Origin: Hybos culiciformis
Taxonomy: Eukaryota > Arthropoda > Insecta > Diptera > Hybotidae
DNA: 64,000 nucleotides
Assembly: GCA_964007475.1 (NCBI GenBank)
Contig: OZ023275.1
Location: 5,580,001-5,644,000, forward strand
Direction of reading: 5' to 3'
Shown here piece by piece: positions 52,632 to 64,000 of the stretch; position 1 is the stretch's first letter; each line of letters starts with the position of its first letter. The notes under the pieces were generated by a model. It ran no database searches and was not told the origin of the DNA. It saw only the letters and a list, made by a program, of their open reading frames with translations. Both the position numbers and the translations under genes were made by a program.

Positions 52632-52687
52632 CTTCATTTAACACTTTGATGAATTTACACTTATAGTTTGATTTTACTGCCATGTTA
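52632..52687 (-). other. Candidate first coding exon of an unknown gene
   Basis: On the minus strand a long pyrimidine tract ending CCATTTTTAG precedes TAAC-ATG-GC. The frame runs MAVKSNYKCKFIKVLNE and stops after one base of the next codon at AAG|GTGAGG. A strong acceptor, a good initiator context (AACATGG), an open frame and a donor occur together in 56 bp. That is what a start-codon exon after a leader intron looks like. No compatible next exon was found at lower coordinates, and chance assembly of such signals in T-rich DNA is possible. Confidence 0.3.
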
Positions 52688-55600
52688 CTAAAAATGGAAA
52701 AAAAATAAATAAAAAATGAAACCTAAAAATTCCTAACCACTAAATTTTCCCATGGAATCATTATTAGTTAGTTAAAATATTATATTTATAATATTATAAA
52801 AAATTTGGGTACAGCGCCATATTTTTCAATCAATAACCAAGAAACAAGTTATGAAATTTAATACCAAAGAATATAATTTAATAAACATCCCACAACCATC
52901 AATGAATATTCAATTTTTTTTTGCCTGTGCAAAATGACATATGAATTTGATCGTATATAAGGAATCAGGAAAATTATATTGAAATAAATAATCAAAAAGT
53001 TCGTTGACAAAATTATGAAAATGTTATACTTCAGAATAAGCTATAGAAAAATTAGTCAGTTATTCCTTCACCAATTCGATTGTTTTTAATTTGACTAATT
53101 TGATCGCTGATGAATGTTTCGCATTAAACATTGCACATAAAATTTAGTACTCCAATTTTTATTAACTACTTTTATATCGTATTCATCGGAAATAATCTTT
53201 AAACATTCAGCAAGTTCTTTAGATCCCTTTATATTACTTCTAAAGTCTTATTATTCCAATTTTTAATTATTAAAATCGGGATTTCTATATAGATCGTTTA
53301 TTTGTTTAATTTCATTCTGATAAACCCAGATGTAATTTCTGCTTCTTTATTAATCATTGAAATTATATTAAGAACGATTGATTAAAAGATACAATTTATG
53401 GTCTAATTCTAATATAAAAATAATTTAATTGCCCAGCTAACACAAGAGATCAACAATACTACTTCAAAAGATTTTATCACCTATCTTTTATCTTCAGTTA
53501 TATTTTTGAATTTCGAAAAAAGAGCCGTTTTCTTTGGTCCAAATTTTAAATTTAATTGAATTAAAAAAAGAGATTCAATGATGTAAACATTTCTGTTTCA
53601 CCACTGCTAAGGTTTCACACTTTTGATTAAAATTTTAAAAACATCTATAAAGAACGACCACCATACTTCACAAAATTTGTAATAAAGAACAAACTTTGCG
53701 GTTAAATTAACTTGTGGACAGCAACAAGGGATCACTAAAAATAATTTGTCTCCAATCAACTTGAAAAAATCAAAAAAGTATCTAATTTTATGTGTTTACA
53801 CAGGTTAAATGGAAAAATATCATATTTTTTGTATAACAAACAACTACTGGCGAAAATATGGGCTTGTATTAAATTATTTGTTTTATACAAATAAAAATAT
53901 TAAAGAAATGTCATTTAAGAAAAAACGATATTTAAATTTCTTATAAAGTTTAAGGTTGCAATAACTAAAAATCATAATACTTAAAGTTGCCAAACAAAAA
54001 TTTTTCATCAAGGACGGAGTTGATTTAAGCCTGCAGTTATAATATTTACAAAATTATGGTTATCGAAAAATAATTGTCTCCCAAATATTACAGGAAATAT
54101 TGTTTTTATGCTCATTGAGTTATATGAAGAATGGTTGACCCCTACAAAGTTAAGATTTTTAATTTTTTTGAACAAGAATTTATGTTGCTTAAAATTATTA
54201 ACATTGGTAATTATTAATTGAACTGAAGCTAGATAGCTTATTTTAATTAAAATTAATAAATGATGATAAAATTATTAAATGCTGAAAAACAAATCGTGAC
54301 AATTAAAATAATGTCTGCACAATATAAAACATACTTAACCCTATCAAAAGCTTCGGAAACTATAAACTACGAAATTGCATGAAATTAGTTTGGCATAAAA
54401 AATTTTAAAAATTTAAATAAATTAATCATTTTTAATTCCAGTATGTAAATTTATTATTTCATTTAATTTTTTTTTTGTTCAAAATAACAAATTTTAGATA
54501 CGTGGATTTTCAAAAGAGAATCGTACCATACAAAATCCTTAAAATTTATGATATATTTATGACGAGTGCAAGGATTTATTTTTAATTTTTTTTTTGCATC
54601 GGTGAAAATTATGTCAATAAAAATTCCTCATAACGTCATAAATTAAAAAGAATAAAAAAAAAAATCAGCATAAAAAATGTATCTCATCCTCCTTGTTTTG
54701 TGCTGTGTTTCTGATTCAAAATTTTATTACAGATCTTTTTTTCCTTTTTTTTCTTTTTTTTTTTTACAAAAAAAGGTAAGTTTTGTAATAAATTTTTAAA
54801 TTATATTAAGTTGTTAACATATTAATAAATTTTAACCTACTTGCCAACCCTTATGAGTATTATGTTATGTACGCATCATCAAGGTAGGCACAATCTAATC
54901 TACGCGCAAAATTATATGTCTCAGTTAAAAAGTTAATTTAAAGAGTACTGACTTTAGTTCTTTATTGAAATAATAGCAAATTATTCGAAGAATTTTATGA
55001 AACATTTTTAATCTGATTTTAATGTTTTGGAATTAAATTAAAAACAAATTAACATGCGTATTTTTTTCAGAAAGCATTCAAGAAACCACCAACATTTTGG
55101 GTATCTAAGTGCTTTAAAGATGTTAACCACTAAGATTTTAAGGTTTTTATTGTCAATTTTAACACTTTTCAATATAACCTTTCAATATAACCTTATTATA
55201 GGCTTCATGAATCTCTGTATGTTGTTATTAAGTATTGAATAAAATTATGCAACATTTTATTTTGTATTAGTCTCATAAATATTTTATTTTGGTTCAAAAT
55301 GAAATAATACATTCATATCGCTGAACTAAAAGATCATAATTTGCTATCTATCTGTTTGAAACTTACGTTAGGCACTGAATAAAATATTTTTATCTAGAAC
55401 AATAGTTTCATACCAGAATTTTGTACATATTGTTAATTAAGGGTTCTTTTTTTTTTAGAAAGTTACGGTCCTTATCAAATAAATCACAATCAATTAATAC
55501 CTTGAAAGAATTTGAAATAACAATTTAGATGCATTGTTATAATTTGAAACAAACAAAAAAAAATGACCACCAGAAAATTTAATATTTATGTAAGCACGTA

Positions 55601-58600
55601 CATGATGCTTTCGTAGCACAGCAATGTTGTGTTGGAATTAAAAATTAACACAAATTGAAAATAATTATTAATTTGTTTTATACTTTATTAAATGAAATAT
55701 AATGTGAAAAATGCTTCTATCTAATTACCAATCTCGTAGCACTAACATTTGATTAGAATCTCAAAGCCATAACAAAATTTTATTTATTTTACAAGAGAAT
55801 TGAGAATTGATTTGAACTAACTTTGGTGTGTAGCTAGCAATTTCCTGAAATTTTATTGTCCAAAACTATGAATCATATAAAATTATGAATCATTTAAGTT
55901 TGCTTTTTAACAATTTGTCTCTTTTAAAAAATATTACTTATTTCTAATTAAAAGTACGTTGAATTTAATTGTTATGAAAATTACAAATTTATTCATTAAA
56001 TAGTTACAATAAAATGAATTAATCATTTATGATTTTCTTTTTCTTCTTGATTACCAAATTCAAATTAACAAAATTCTTACTCAATAAGTGAAATGTATAA
56101 TGGTTAAATATGCTTCAAATATGATTATATCCTTTTAATTTTTAATTGATTGCTTATATAAATAAGCACGGCTTCATTAACTTTATAAGTTCAGTAGAAG
56201 GTGTAACCATATTTCTATAGAGATCTAGACCTAGTAGAAGACAATATTTCTAAAAAAAGGGCCGTCAGAATTATATGCTGTGGTACATAAATATTTACCT
56301 GTATAATTTTTAATTTCATGAATATTGTGAAATATTTTTTAAATAAATTAACATAATTTATTTTCAAGACTTCTAACGACATCTCTCAGCTAATAGTAAA
56401 AATTATTTCATTTAATTTTCTTTTCCTTTTTGAATATCAACAATTTGTTTCTATCTCTTCTTTCGCATACATATAAAAACTTTCTGAAACCCACGAAAAA
56501 CAAAAAATATTTATAATCGTCGTCAACAGGTAGGAATAAAAATGGAACAACTCTCATGAATTTTGTTACAAGAAATATGTTTTTTTCTTGAAAATTCGCT
56601 ATAAATTTATGTACTGACATATTTTCGGTTCTCAAAAACATAAGAAAATCTTTCATGTATGATCAAAATTTCGAACTCTACGATTCCAATTATATAAACT
56701 TTCAATATTCTCAGGAGTTAAAAAATATTTGAGATCGAACAAGTGTTTTTTTATGAAATGATTGTATTATTCTTTCAAAAGAAATTTAAATAGGTATATG
56801 AAACTTCGAATGTAAAGTACCTCATATTGTATAAAACACTGATATTTTTGACAATGCCAAATTTTAAGGGGGTTGGTTATAAAATACGAAGATAGTTTTA
56901 ATTTCACTAAGGTAAAAAGCATTCAATTGATGTTATATTTTGAAGCACGATAATGATTTCGTTTGTGAAAGTTAATCAAAAACTTCAATAAATTTAGATT
57001 CAAAAAATCGTATCTTTTATTTTTTACTCACCATATCCACAGTATAATGCTTCAAATATAGTATTCAGTAATATACCTACCAATAATCTTAAATTGATTT
57101 TTTTGTTCGTTCAGGTAACTTGTTTCATTATTTTGGCTAAGCATTTTTTATTTCTTACCTCAGTTGAACGATCTTCAGATCAATAAGGCTTTAAAATATT
57201 ATACTCTAAAAAAGATTATAAGAAAAAAATTTCAAATAAAATAAATAAAAAACAAATATTAATTTTGAACTTAATGAATATTTATTTAACTATATTCAAA
57301 CTTTTTGATTATAATTTTAAATTATTTCAATTTTGTTAGGAATATATCGAAGCGCAATTTACAATAATCGATGATAAATTAAATGATAAGTTAGTGTTTT
57401 CAGATTTTGGCTAGATAAAAGCTCAATTTATATTTTCTTTTTTGAGATATTTCACATGAGATCAGATTTATAAAAAAATAAAACTTGAAATATTTCTTTG
57501 TAAACACTTTCTCGATAAAAAAAAAAATTGAAATGAATTCTAAAAAAGCATCTAAAAGAAAGCTTTCGTTCTAGTTATTTTCAATACCATCTCTAATTAT
57601 TGAAAACTTCACTTAATTATTCAAATATTTTATAAAATTATACCAAAAACAAAAATGCGCTGTCGATACAATTTATATTACTCTTATTTTAACTTAACAT
57701 TAACATAAATACTATCGATGAACTTTTTTAAACTTAAACAAATTAGAATTAAAAAAAAAAAATACTTTCAGCTTAAAAATGGCAACAATAAAGTGTTGAT
57801 TAAAAATTAAAAAAATTAAAAAAAAAATTTAAGTATGTATTTTAAACAAACTTTAAGCGTAATATTGACCATGATAAAAAGAGTTTAAACTATGAATGTG
57901 TTGAGCTGATGAATAAATCATAAACACAAATTGAGAAAAATTAAGAATCATAAAAAAAAAAAAAAAAGAGTAATTTTTTTAATAGTCATCTTATATATAA
58001 TTTTATCCCTAATTTCAGTAAATACAATTTTTTTTCAATTTAAGTACATTGCTGGGTTTTATATTATCGGGGTATTATCCACATAACCATGTATAATAAA
58101 AATCTTTAAAACAAACAGCTTTCTAGCAGATTGTACATGCATCATAAACAATTTAAATAGAGATTAATAATTTTTAAAACAATAATTTAGAATTATTATA
58201 TAGATTTTGGCAAAAACAAAATTAATTTACAATCAATAAAATGTTTACAAACAATTAATTTTTTGTTCCTCCTCTATGGTTTACATTTTAAATCTTTATG
58301 TTTTTTTTGAATAACTATTGTTGAAAGTTTCCCATTTTTCGTGTAAAAATTAACAATAAATTAGAATAAATTACGTATGACAAGAAGGAATAAATTAAAA
58401 AAAAAAAAATATATATATAGCTAATAAAAAAAAAAATGATTTATAGTCTTTTTAATGACGATTTTTTTTTTAATTCTTAGTCAATAATACACAAATTAAA
58501 AATAAAAAGTAATAAATAAATAAAATAAAATGTAATTTTTTGTCTAAAATAATTAATGATTCAAAATATTTACATAATACAATTTTTTTGATTCAATTTT

Positions 58601-58620
58601 AATTTTTTTTTTTTATAAAT

Positions 58621-58950
58621 TCACAAATTTTCCTCATTAATACATAACTCTTGTAATTTCTCCAATGCTGATTTGGCATATACTAAAATTTTTAAATACT
58701 CTCTTGTCGCATACCATCCAATGAATTCCAATTTATCTTTTGTTTCTTTAGGAAAATCAACTTCATTTGGCAGAATATGTAAAGTTTCGCTCATTACTTG
58801 TTTGTTAAGTGATATCAATGTTTCAATATGTTCAAGCTGTGATGCAAAATATTTTTTTACGTCATGATTGCTTGTTCTTTCTCTATAGTGTTCTAACCAA
58901 AATTTCACAATTTGCAATCGTGCATTAAGTGTTTGCAACTCTGTTCTCAA
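58621..58950 (-). CDS. Terminal coding exon 3, residues 116-224 and stop
   Basis: The acceptor is an uninterrupted T run plus TAG before TTG AGA ACA. The frame stays open for 109 codons to TGA at 58623-58621, in a region where random frames close every 10-20 codons. The encoded segment is Leu/Glu/Lys-rich and predicted helical, with Trp and Tyr residues (KFWLEHYRER; GWYATREYL) that would suit a small helical bundle. It carries most of the protein's non-repetitive sequence and is the best part for a homology search. No strong AATAAA follows on this strand; ATTAAA (complement of 58598-58603) is the nearest plausible polyadenylation signal. Confidence 0.88.
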   Translation of the reverse strand: MRTELQTLNARLQIVKFWLEHYRERTSNHDVKKYFASQLEHIETLISLNKQVMSETLHILPNEVDFPKETKDKLEFIGWYATREYLKILVYAKSALEKLQELCINEENL

Positions 58951-61900
58951 CTAAAAAAAAAAAATAAAAAATAAAAAATTAATTTTTTTAATTAATAAAA
59001 CAAGATATAAGAATTTTCAAAACATTTTGGATTTGGGGACAATTACTTTGAAATTCATGTATGCATATGTTTATGAACTATAGAAAACTATATAGCATTA
59101 TTTTGTATTCATTTTCACTTACATGATATTGAACTGATTCATCAGAGTTCTGCAAATGATCTACATTAACTGCTGGCATTTCCTGATTTGAGTCTGCGTA
59201 ATCAAGGAACTTTAAGTGTTCTCCATTTGGAACAATCCAATCATTAACATGATGAATTGTTTGTTGATGAAATTGATCATGACTTTGTGAAAATACTGAT
59301 TGGGTCTGCAAGAAATGAAAATAAAAAGAAACAATGAAGATTATTTTTGTTTTCCATAAAGTAAATAATATAAAAACAATTTTGAATCATAAAATATGAT
59401 TTATTAAGAAATATACACAATGTTGTAATATATACATTTAGAATAAATTCCTACGAACTCTTTTAATTAGATTTAACAGTGAATTTGAACTTAATTTAAC
59501 ATTGGTTAGAATTAAAACCTTGAAACAGAAAATATTTCTTGCACAAATATTTTAGTTTTAATGATAAAATAATTAGGTATCAAATCAATAGTTGTCTATT
59601 AAAAATTATTAAGATTTTGTTTCTTAAAGGTATAGATACTAAAACACTACTATCAAATTTTCAACCAAGTTCAAAAGAAAATTTATCAAGTAGTCATAAT
59701 AAAAAAATAAAATTAAATATGTGAAAATTAACTTAAATTTTATATGATTACATATATTACCATTAAAACTTATATATTACCATTAAAACTCAGTTCAATC
59801 AATAAATGTACTTTAACTGAATGTTTAATAACAACGAGAGAATAAATAATTGCAACATTGATTGAATACATTACCCTCTAAAATAATATACTATTAGTTT
59901 AAGCTTACATAACCAAAGAAATAACAGGCCTTTTACTAAAGAAAAAGATATTACTATTATACTAAAATATTAATAATTAATTAATTCTTTTATTTTGTTC
60001 AAAAACTATTTATGTTCTCGCATTTATTTTTACGCAAGAATATTTCATTTATGCGTGTACAATGAAGAAAAAAAAGTTTAAAATTAAATAAATTGTCATT
60101 TAATAAGAAATCCCACTTAACCATAATATCATCATTGTATTGATACTATGATTTTCTATAAATTATAATTTACTTTATTTCACTTCAAGGTCATTAATTG
60201 CTACTTGGGAAAATAGCAAACAACATAATAATGCAGCAATTGCAGTAAATCATAAAAAATAAAAATTAAAAAATAATCGAATAAAAGAATAAAACCAAAG
60301 TAATAAAAAATTATTATTTTCATTTTATGTGGAATTAATAAAATTTTCTTTTCCTAAAAATATTATCGTCTTGTGAACATTTGCACTGACCAAATATACT
60401 TAATGTGCATATTAATTTTTAATAAAATTGACGAACATTTAAGTCGGAAGGAAGGAAGTTCTAACATAATGCGTTTAAGACTTTTAAACAATTTTAATTT
60501 TGCAACATTAATCATGAACTTAATAATGTATTGCACATTCTTTCATTCTTTATATAACTTTGCAATTATATATATGTTTAGATGTTTATTAAATAAAATT
60601 TCCATCATACAACATAGTTATAAGTTCTTTGTAAAAATTGAGATAATCAAAAAGCTTTAAATTTTTCTTATCAATATAATTGGCCATCATAGTAAACTTT
60701 AGATGTATACATTTCAAGCCATTATCATAAAATATTATAATATTTGTTAAGCGGTTTTTTGTTAAACAATTTCAAAAATAAATTCATTGGCGTCTGGATA
60801 ATTTCCGAAAGGAAGTCGATGTTTAGAAAAAAAAAAAATATTATATTGCAAAATAAAAAAAAAACAAAAAAATTAAATTATTCTTTTATTATTCACCCGT
60901 TTTATGTTTATTTAAAAAAAAATGTAGGTAAAATACCAAATTAAGTCCATACACCACAGAAGAATTTATATATTTACCAATCAATAAAACTATAATATAT
61001 ATTTAAAAATTTACAAAAAAACACATAAAAATTTTGTTTTCATTATGAATAATCGCTAATTCGCTAAATTTTTAGGAATTAATGCTTTGAATAATTAATT
61101 AAATTTTTGACGTACATATATTATTGGAATTTCAATGGGTTGTATTAAATAATCAAACTGTAAATATGAGGTTTTTCATTTTAAAAAAAATTATTAATAA
61201 ATAAAAAATTATTAAAATGATTTTCATTTAAATAAGAAGTAGGTAAGTTAGGGAGTATAAGTAAGTAATCTTTATTTTCGCAGTTAAGGTATAAAAATAT
61301 TAATAATAATATTAATGCGATATTTTTTCTATTCGTATAGCTAAATTTTTTTTGAGTATATAGTCTAAGCTAAAAACTTTATTGAAAAAAACTAGGTTTG
61401 CATTACGTATTAGTTGATTTTAATAAGAAATTGTATTATTATTAAGTTAAAGAAACGAAAAAAATCTTTATAACATCTACATAATTTTTATGAAAAATCA
61501 GAAAAATTAAAAATAAAAAGTTTGAACAGAAGATCTAAACATTTTGAACAAAAAAATTTTAAGGAAAATTATTGAAGTTAATTTTTAAAACGTATAAAAT
61601 CTATCAATTAATTATTAAGAAATTAAAAAGAAACAAAAATAATAAATTGTTTGCCTTTATAATGACGCTTGAATGTCTAATATTGCCAAAAAAAAAATAG
61701 AATTTAAAGAAAAAAAAAACTATTCTTTTTAAATATGTTTAGTTTCAATTTTATATTAATAAATATGAAATAAAACATAAATTATGTGTGCGGTCGATCA
61801 ACAAATAACATGCGTGACTGCATTTATAATCACGGGAAGTACTTACTTATTATTTTATTAAATTCCATTCGAAAAAAAATTGTTTTTTTTTATTTTTATT

Positions 61901-62358
61901 CATATAGACAGAAGGAAAATAGTATGAATATAAAATAATTTGAATTCATCAACAATTTCATATAAATTTTTTTTTTTTTTTACTATACATAAGATTCTAA
62001 TATATATTAGTTTAGGACTTTTCATTCCTTTGGATTGCTCTATGTGACTGTCATAATTTTGTTAAATTTTATTTCAAACAAAATAAGAAATTTATTATTA
62101 TAAAACTTTTTAATTATATGAACATAATATATGAATCTAGTATATATAGAATTATTAAAAACTTAAAAATACAAATACAATAATTTTAATACTTACATAT
62201 TCATTTAATCCTTCAAGAACTAATTTTTTATATACAAATATTGTATGATTTTTTAAATATCCAATTTTATCTGAACATTTTCCACTATTTTCATCATTTT
62301 TTCCATTATTTAATAATTGTTGTTCTGATTGAATTTGATTAACAGATGCAGTTGACAT
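58621..62358 (-). CDS. Three-exon gene for an unrecognised 224-residue protein
   Basis: The minus-strand CDS is join(62358-62197, 59305-59123, 58950-58621), giving 54, 61 and 109 codons plus TGA. Both introns are GT-AG and phase 0: TAT|GTAAGT to TTGCAG|ACC, then CAT|GTAAGT to a long T run plus TAG|TTG. Frame continuity over three exons, and a visibly higher GC and sequence complexity than the surroundings, make coding almost certain. Residues 1-115 are polar and probably disordered: Q/N/S-rich at 7-26, His-rich at 63-73, acidic at 90-112. There is a short hydrophobic helix-like stretch around 37-53. Residues 116-224 look like three or four amphipathic helices with regular leucines (ELQTLNARLQIVKFW, then a segment ending ALEKLQELC). 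I see no signal peptide, membrane segment, zinc-finger pattern or catalytic motif, and only Cys28 and Cys218. It may be a soluble or nuclear scaffold-type protein, but I cannot name the family. Confidence 0.87.
58951..59122 (-). other. Intron 2 of the 224-residue gene (172 bp)
   Basis: A short GT-AG intron, GTAAGT to TTTTTTTTTTTAG. It is AT-rich with nothing else visible. Confidence 0.85.
59123..59305 (-). CDS. Coding exon 2, residues 55-115
   Basis: The acceptor TTTCTTGCAG|ACC and donor CAT|GTAAGT enclose 183 bp, exactly 61 codons. The encoded piece begins TQSVFSQ and is rich in His and Gln, then acidic, with a single Trp (NDWIVPNG). The exon length is a multiple of three and both ends are phase 0, so skipping it would keep the frame and join the N-terminal tail directly to the helical domain. 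Confidence 0.85.
59306..62196 (-). other. Intron 1 of the 224-residue gene (2,891 bp)
   Basis: A long GT-AG intron of AT-rich sequence. It contains a short tandem duplication at 59751-59790 and an opposite-strand open frame at 60373-60660 (95 codons) with an Ile/Leu/Phe-rich second half. That frame shows no recognisable motif and is probably chance. No additional exon with good splice sites was found here. Confidence 0.8.
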
Positions 62359-62435
62359 TATTCGAATAGGTCTACTTTGTACTTTTTGTAATAATAATAA
62401 CCAAATACAAATATAAATATATAGATTATGGAACT
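62197..62435 (-). CDS. Coding exon 1 (with 77-nt 5' leader), residues 1-54
   Basis: The start ATG is at 62358-62356, directly after an in-frame TAA, so the frame cannot extend upstream. The exon probably begins at 62435: a long pyrimidine tract ending in TTTACAG precedes it, which leaves 77 nt of leader inside the exon. The donor TAT|GTAAGT after base 62197 matches the U1 consensus well. The exon encodes MSTASVNQIQ followed by a polar N/Q/K-rich stretch, then a more hydrophobic segment ending EGLNEY. Confidence 0.85.
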
Positions 62436-63237
62436 CTGTAAATAAATTATAAGAAAAAAAAAGAAAAAAAAAATTAATAAAAATTTCAAAATATTGAAGT
62501 CTTTCATAAAAATTAATTCATAAAGGTTCCTTATAGTAATACCGAATAATAATTTAATTTGTTTTCGCAATTCAGCTTGCTAATATTTTCAATTGACTAT
62601 GAAGTATTAAAGGTTTCTCCATTTTCACTATACATAAAATTAATTTTAACGCAAACCTTATTAAAAATCTAAGTAATTATCTCTCAGCGAAACATGATAA
62701 TAAATTTCTAATTTTATTCAGTTCATTTTTTCGCTAAACAATATTTGGTCGAAAAGATAATCAAAAGAATCAGATAAATTTTAATTCCTCAAAATAAAAA
62801 TTAATAATAATACTAAATTATAAAATACGTAAAAAAAAAAATTGATATATTAAGATCCAAAATAGAAAATAAAATAATACAGTGACAAGTTAAAGATTTT
62901 TATTAACACAAAAAAAAGCTCTGCTTTGTTGAATAAAAAAAATATATAAATAAATAAATATTTTGTGGCACCACATTGTCTACCATTTCGCGATTTTGAA
63001 TATATTTAATTTTTAACATCAAAAATTCTATGTATATAGAAAATAATGGCAAAAAGAAATAAAATTAAAAAAAATTTCAATAACTTGTTAACAACAATTT
63101 TTTTTATATATTTATTTTTTAAAATTAATATCGTGAACATGTTAATATAATAATTTTTATTGAAAGTTATTAAAAAATTGATTGAAAATAAATAATTTTT
63201 TTGAAATGTGAATATGGGCAAGTATAATTTGTCTTAC

Positions 63238-63300
63238 ATGCTTAACCGGATGGCTTTAGAAGATTGGGTTTAATAGCATTATTTTTCTATGCATTTACTT
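63238..63300 (-). other. Probable 5' non-coding exon (3' end at 63238)
   Basis: On the minus strand AAGCAT|GTAAGAC gives a good donor after base 63238, in a short segment of higher complexity. Coding exon 1 has a strong acceptor at 62435 that needs a donor upstream, so the two probably pair across an 802-bp leader intron (63237-62436). The exon's own start is not defined; the right coordinate is arbitrary. No clear TATA box or initiator was identified. Confidence 0.4.
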
Positions 63301-64000
63301 CATGATGCTGAAGAATTTAGTATCTTCAACTAGTTAGATACTTTTACCGAATTATCTTTAATTGAAGTTGGCATTTTATTTCCCAAAGTTATCAAAATTT
63401 ATACCATTTCTTTTCAAAAGTTTGTACAAATAATAAAAAAAATAATTTCAATATATGAAAAGAAAATCTTTCCTTTCTGATTTTTCCATTGTACATTTTA
63501 ATATGTGCATCTCTGTGGAGAAAAATTGAATAAAAATATTTTTACTGCAAGATAACAATTTTTTTTTTCATTTTTATCCAATGAAATTCATTAAGCTGAA
63601 GTTCAAATCGAAAAAAAAACAAATTTAATAAAAAATTAAAAGAAGTGTATAATGAAATTGAGACCGGTGAGGAAGTTTTTACAATGTGTGCGGTTTAGTT
63701 TTATGTCTACATTTTTAAAATATTTATTTTGTTAATAAAAAAAAATTAAATAAAAATAATTGTAAATAGTTTAATGTAATTTGAACTATTTAGTTTAAGT
63801 CGTATGATATATTTAACTTAATTAATGAAAAGCATAATGCTTTGATAAAAAAAAATATGAAATTTAACTCTTATTTTTTTGCAGTTTTAATTTTTTTTTT
63901 TGCAATTTATTATGTTCGGCTTAAATTTTCCACAAAATTAAAGATAGTTAGAGTTCTGTTCTATAATTTTTTTGCAAAATTATGCAATTTCTATCGAAGA
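63301..64000. other. AT-rich sequence upstream of the 224-residue gene
   Basis: The promoter of the minus-strand gene is expected here if the leader exon is real, but no TATA box, initiator or CpG-like patch stands out. Confidence 0.5.

Larger units (their letters stand above)
45298..58620. other. Gene-free AT-rich sequence downstream of the 224-residue gene
   Basis: It contains the candidate exon at 52632-52687, the PRELI-like frame at 48095-48223, an acceptor-preceded frame at 47242-47487, a GC island at 51225-51320 and several splice-like segments between 56150 and 57205. Also present is a short duplication of TTTCAATATAACC at 55171-55196. None of these forms a complete gene model. Confidence 0.6.

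Noticed and set aside
57159..57205. 47-bp segment with excellent acceptor and donor on the minus strand as a coding exon
   Set aside because: No frame is open through it; it could only be a non-coding exon, so it is mentioned only in the cluster finding.
60373..60660. 95-codon open frame in intron 1, opposite to the gene
   Set aside because: No recognisable motif, hydrophobic bias expected from AT-rich DNA, no splice sites or poly-A context.
63006..63221. Minus-strand open frame within the proposed leader intron
   Set aside because: Almost entirely Ile/Phe/Asn/Lys from simple AT sequence.

Overview
The window is an extremely AT-rich piece of an animal nuclear genome, about 80% A+T by eye. 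It is full of poly-A/poly-T runs, (ATT)n and (TA)n microsatellites and small DNA transposons. GT-AG introns with T-rich acceptors, a ZBED5/Buster-like hAT relic and TA-flanked mini-elements point to an insect-like genome. An AT-rich insect such as an aphid parasitoid wasp would fit, but the species is an inference. Nothing looks bacterial: there are no operons, no ribosome binding sites and no long ORFs.

Only one protein-coding gene is well supported. It lies on the minus strand at 58621-62358, near the right edge. Its three coding exons (62358-62197, 59305-59123, 58950-58621) join in phase 0 across canonical GT-AG introns and encode 224 residues. A fourth, 5' non-coding exon ending at 63238 is likely. 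I do not recognise the product: a polar, low-complexity N-terminal half is followed by a helical C-terminal half.

The other 58 kb (1-58620) is a gene desert, or possibly one or more giant introns. I found six structured repeats in it. (1) A block at 5890-6650 has two tandem arrays followed by a 179-bp near-palindrome. (2) A complete 457-bp hAT derivative lies at 15433-15889, with a perfect 8-bp target duplication and the C-terminal transposase dimerisation motif still readable. (3) A complete 556-bp hAT derivative of the Buster/ZBED5 type lies at 17111-17666, also with a perfect 8-bp duplication and a residual transposase ORF. (4-6) Three copies of a CACT...AGTG mini-element family lie at 35158-35421, 43694-44050 and 44904-45295; two are flanked by TA.

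Scattered through the desert are short islands of higher GC or unusually protein-like open frames, some with convincing splice sites. The best are 52632-52687 on the minus strand (a start-codon exon candidate) and 18612-18689 on the minus strand (a 78-bp internal exon candidate). They could be exons of a gene spread over tens of kilobases, conserved regulatory elements or old repeat debris; the sequence alone cannot decide. I found no rRNA, tRNA, CRISPR array, virus-like gene block or other recognisable multi-gene system.
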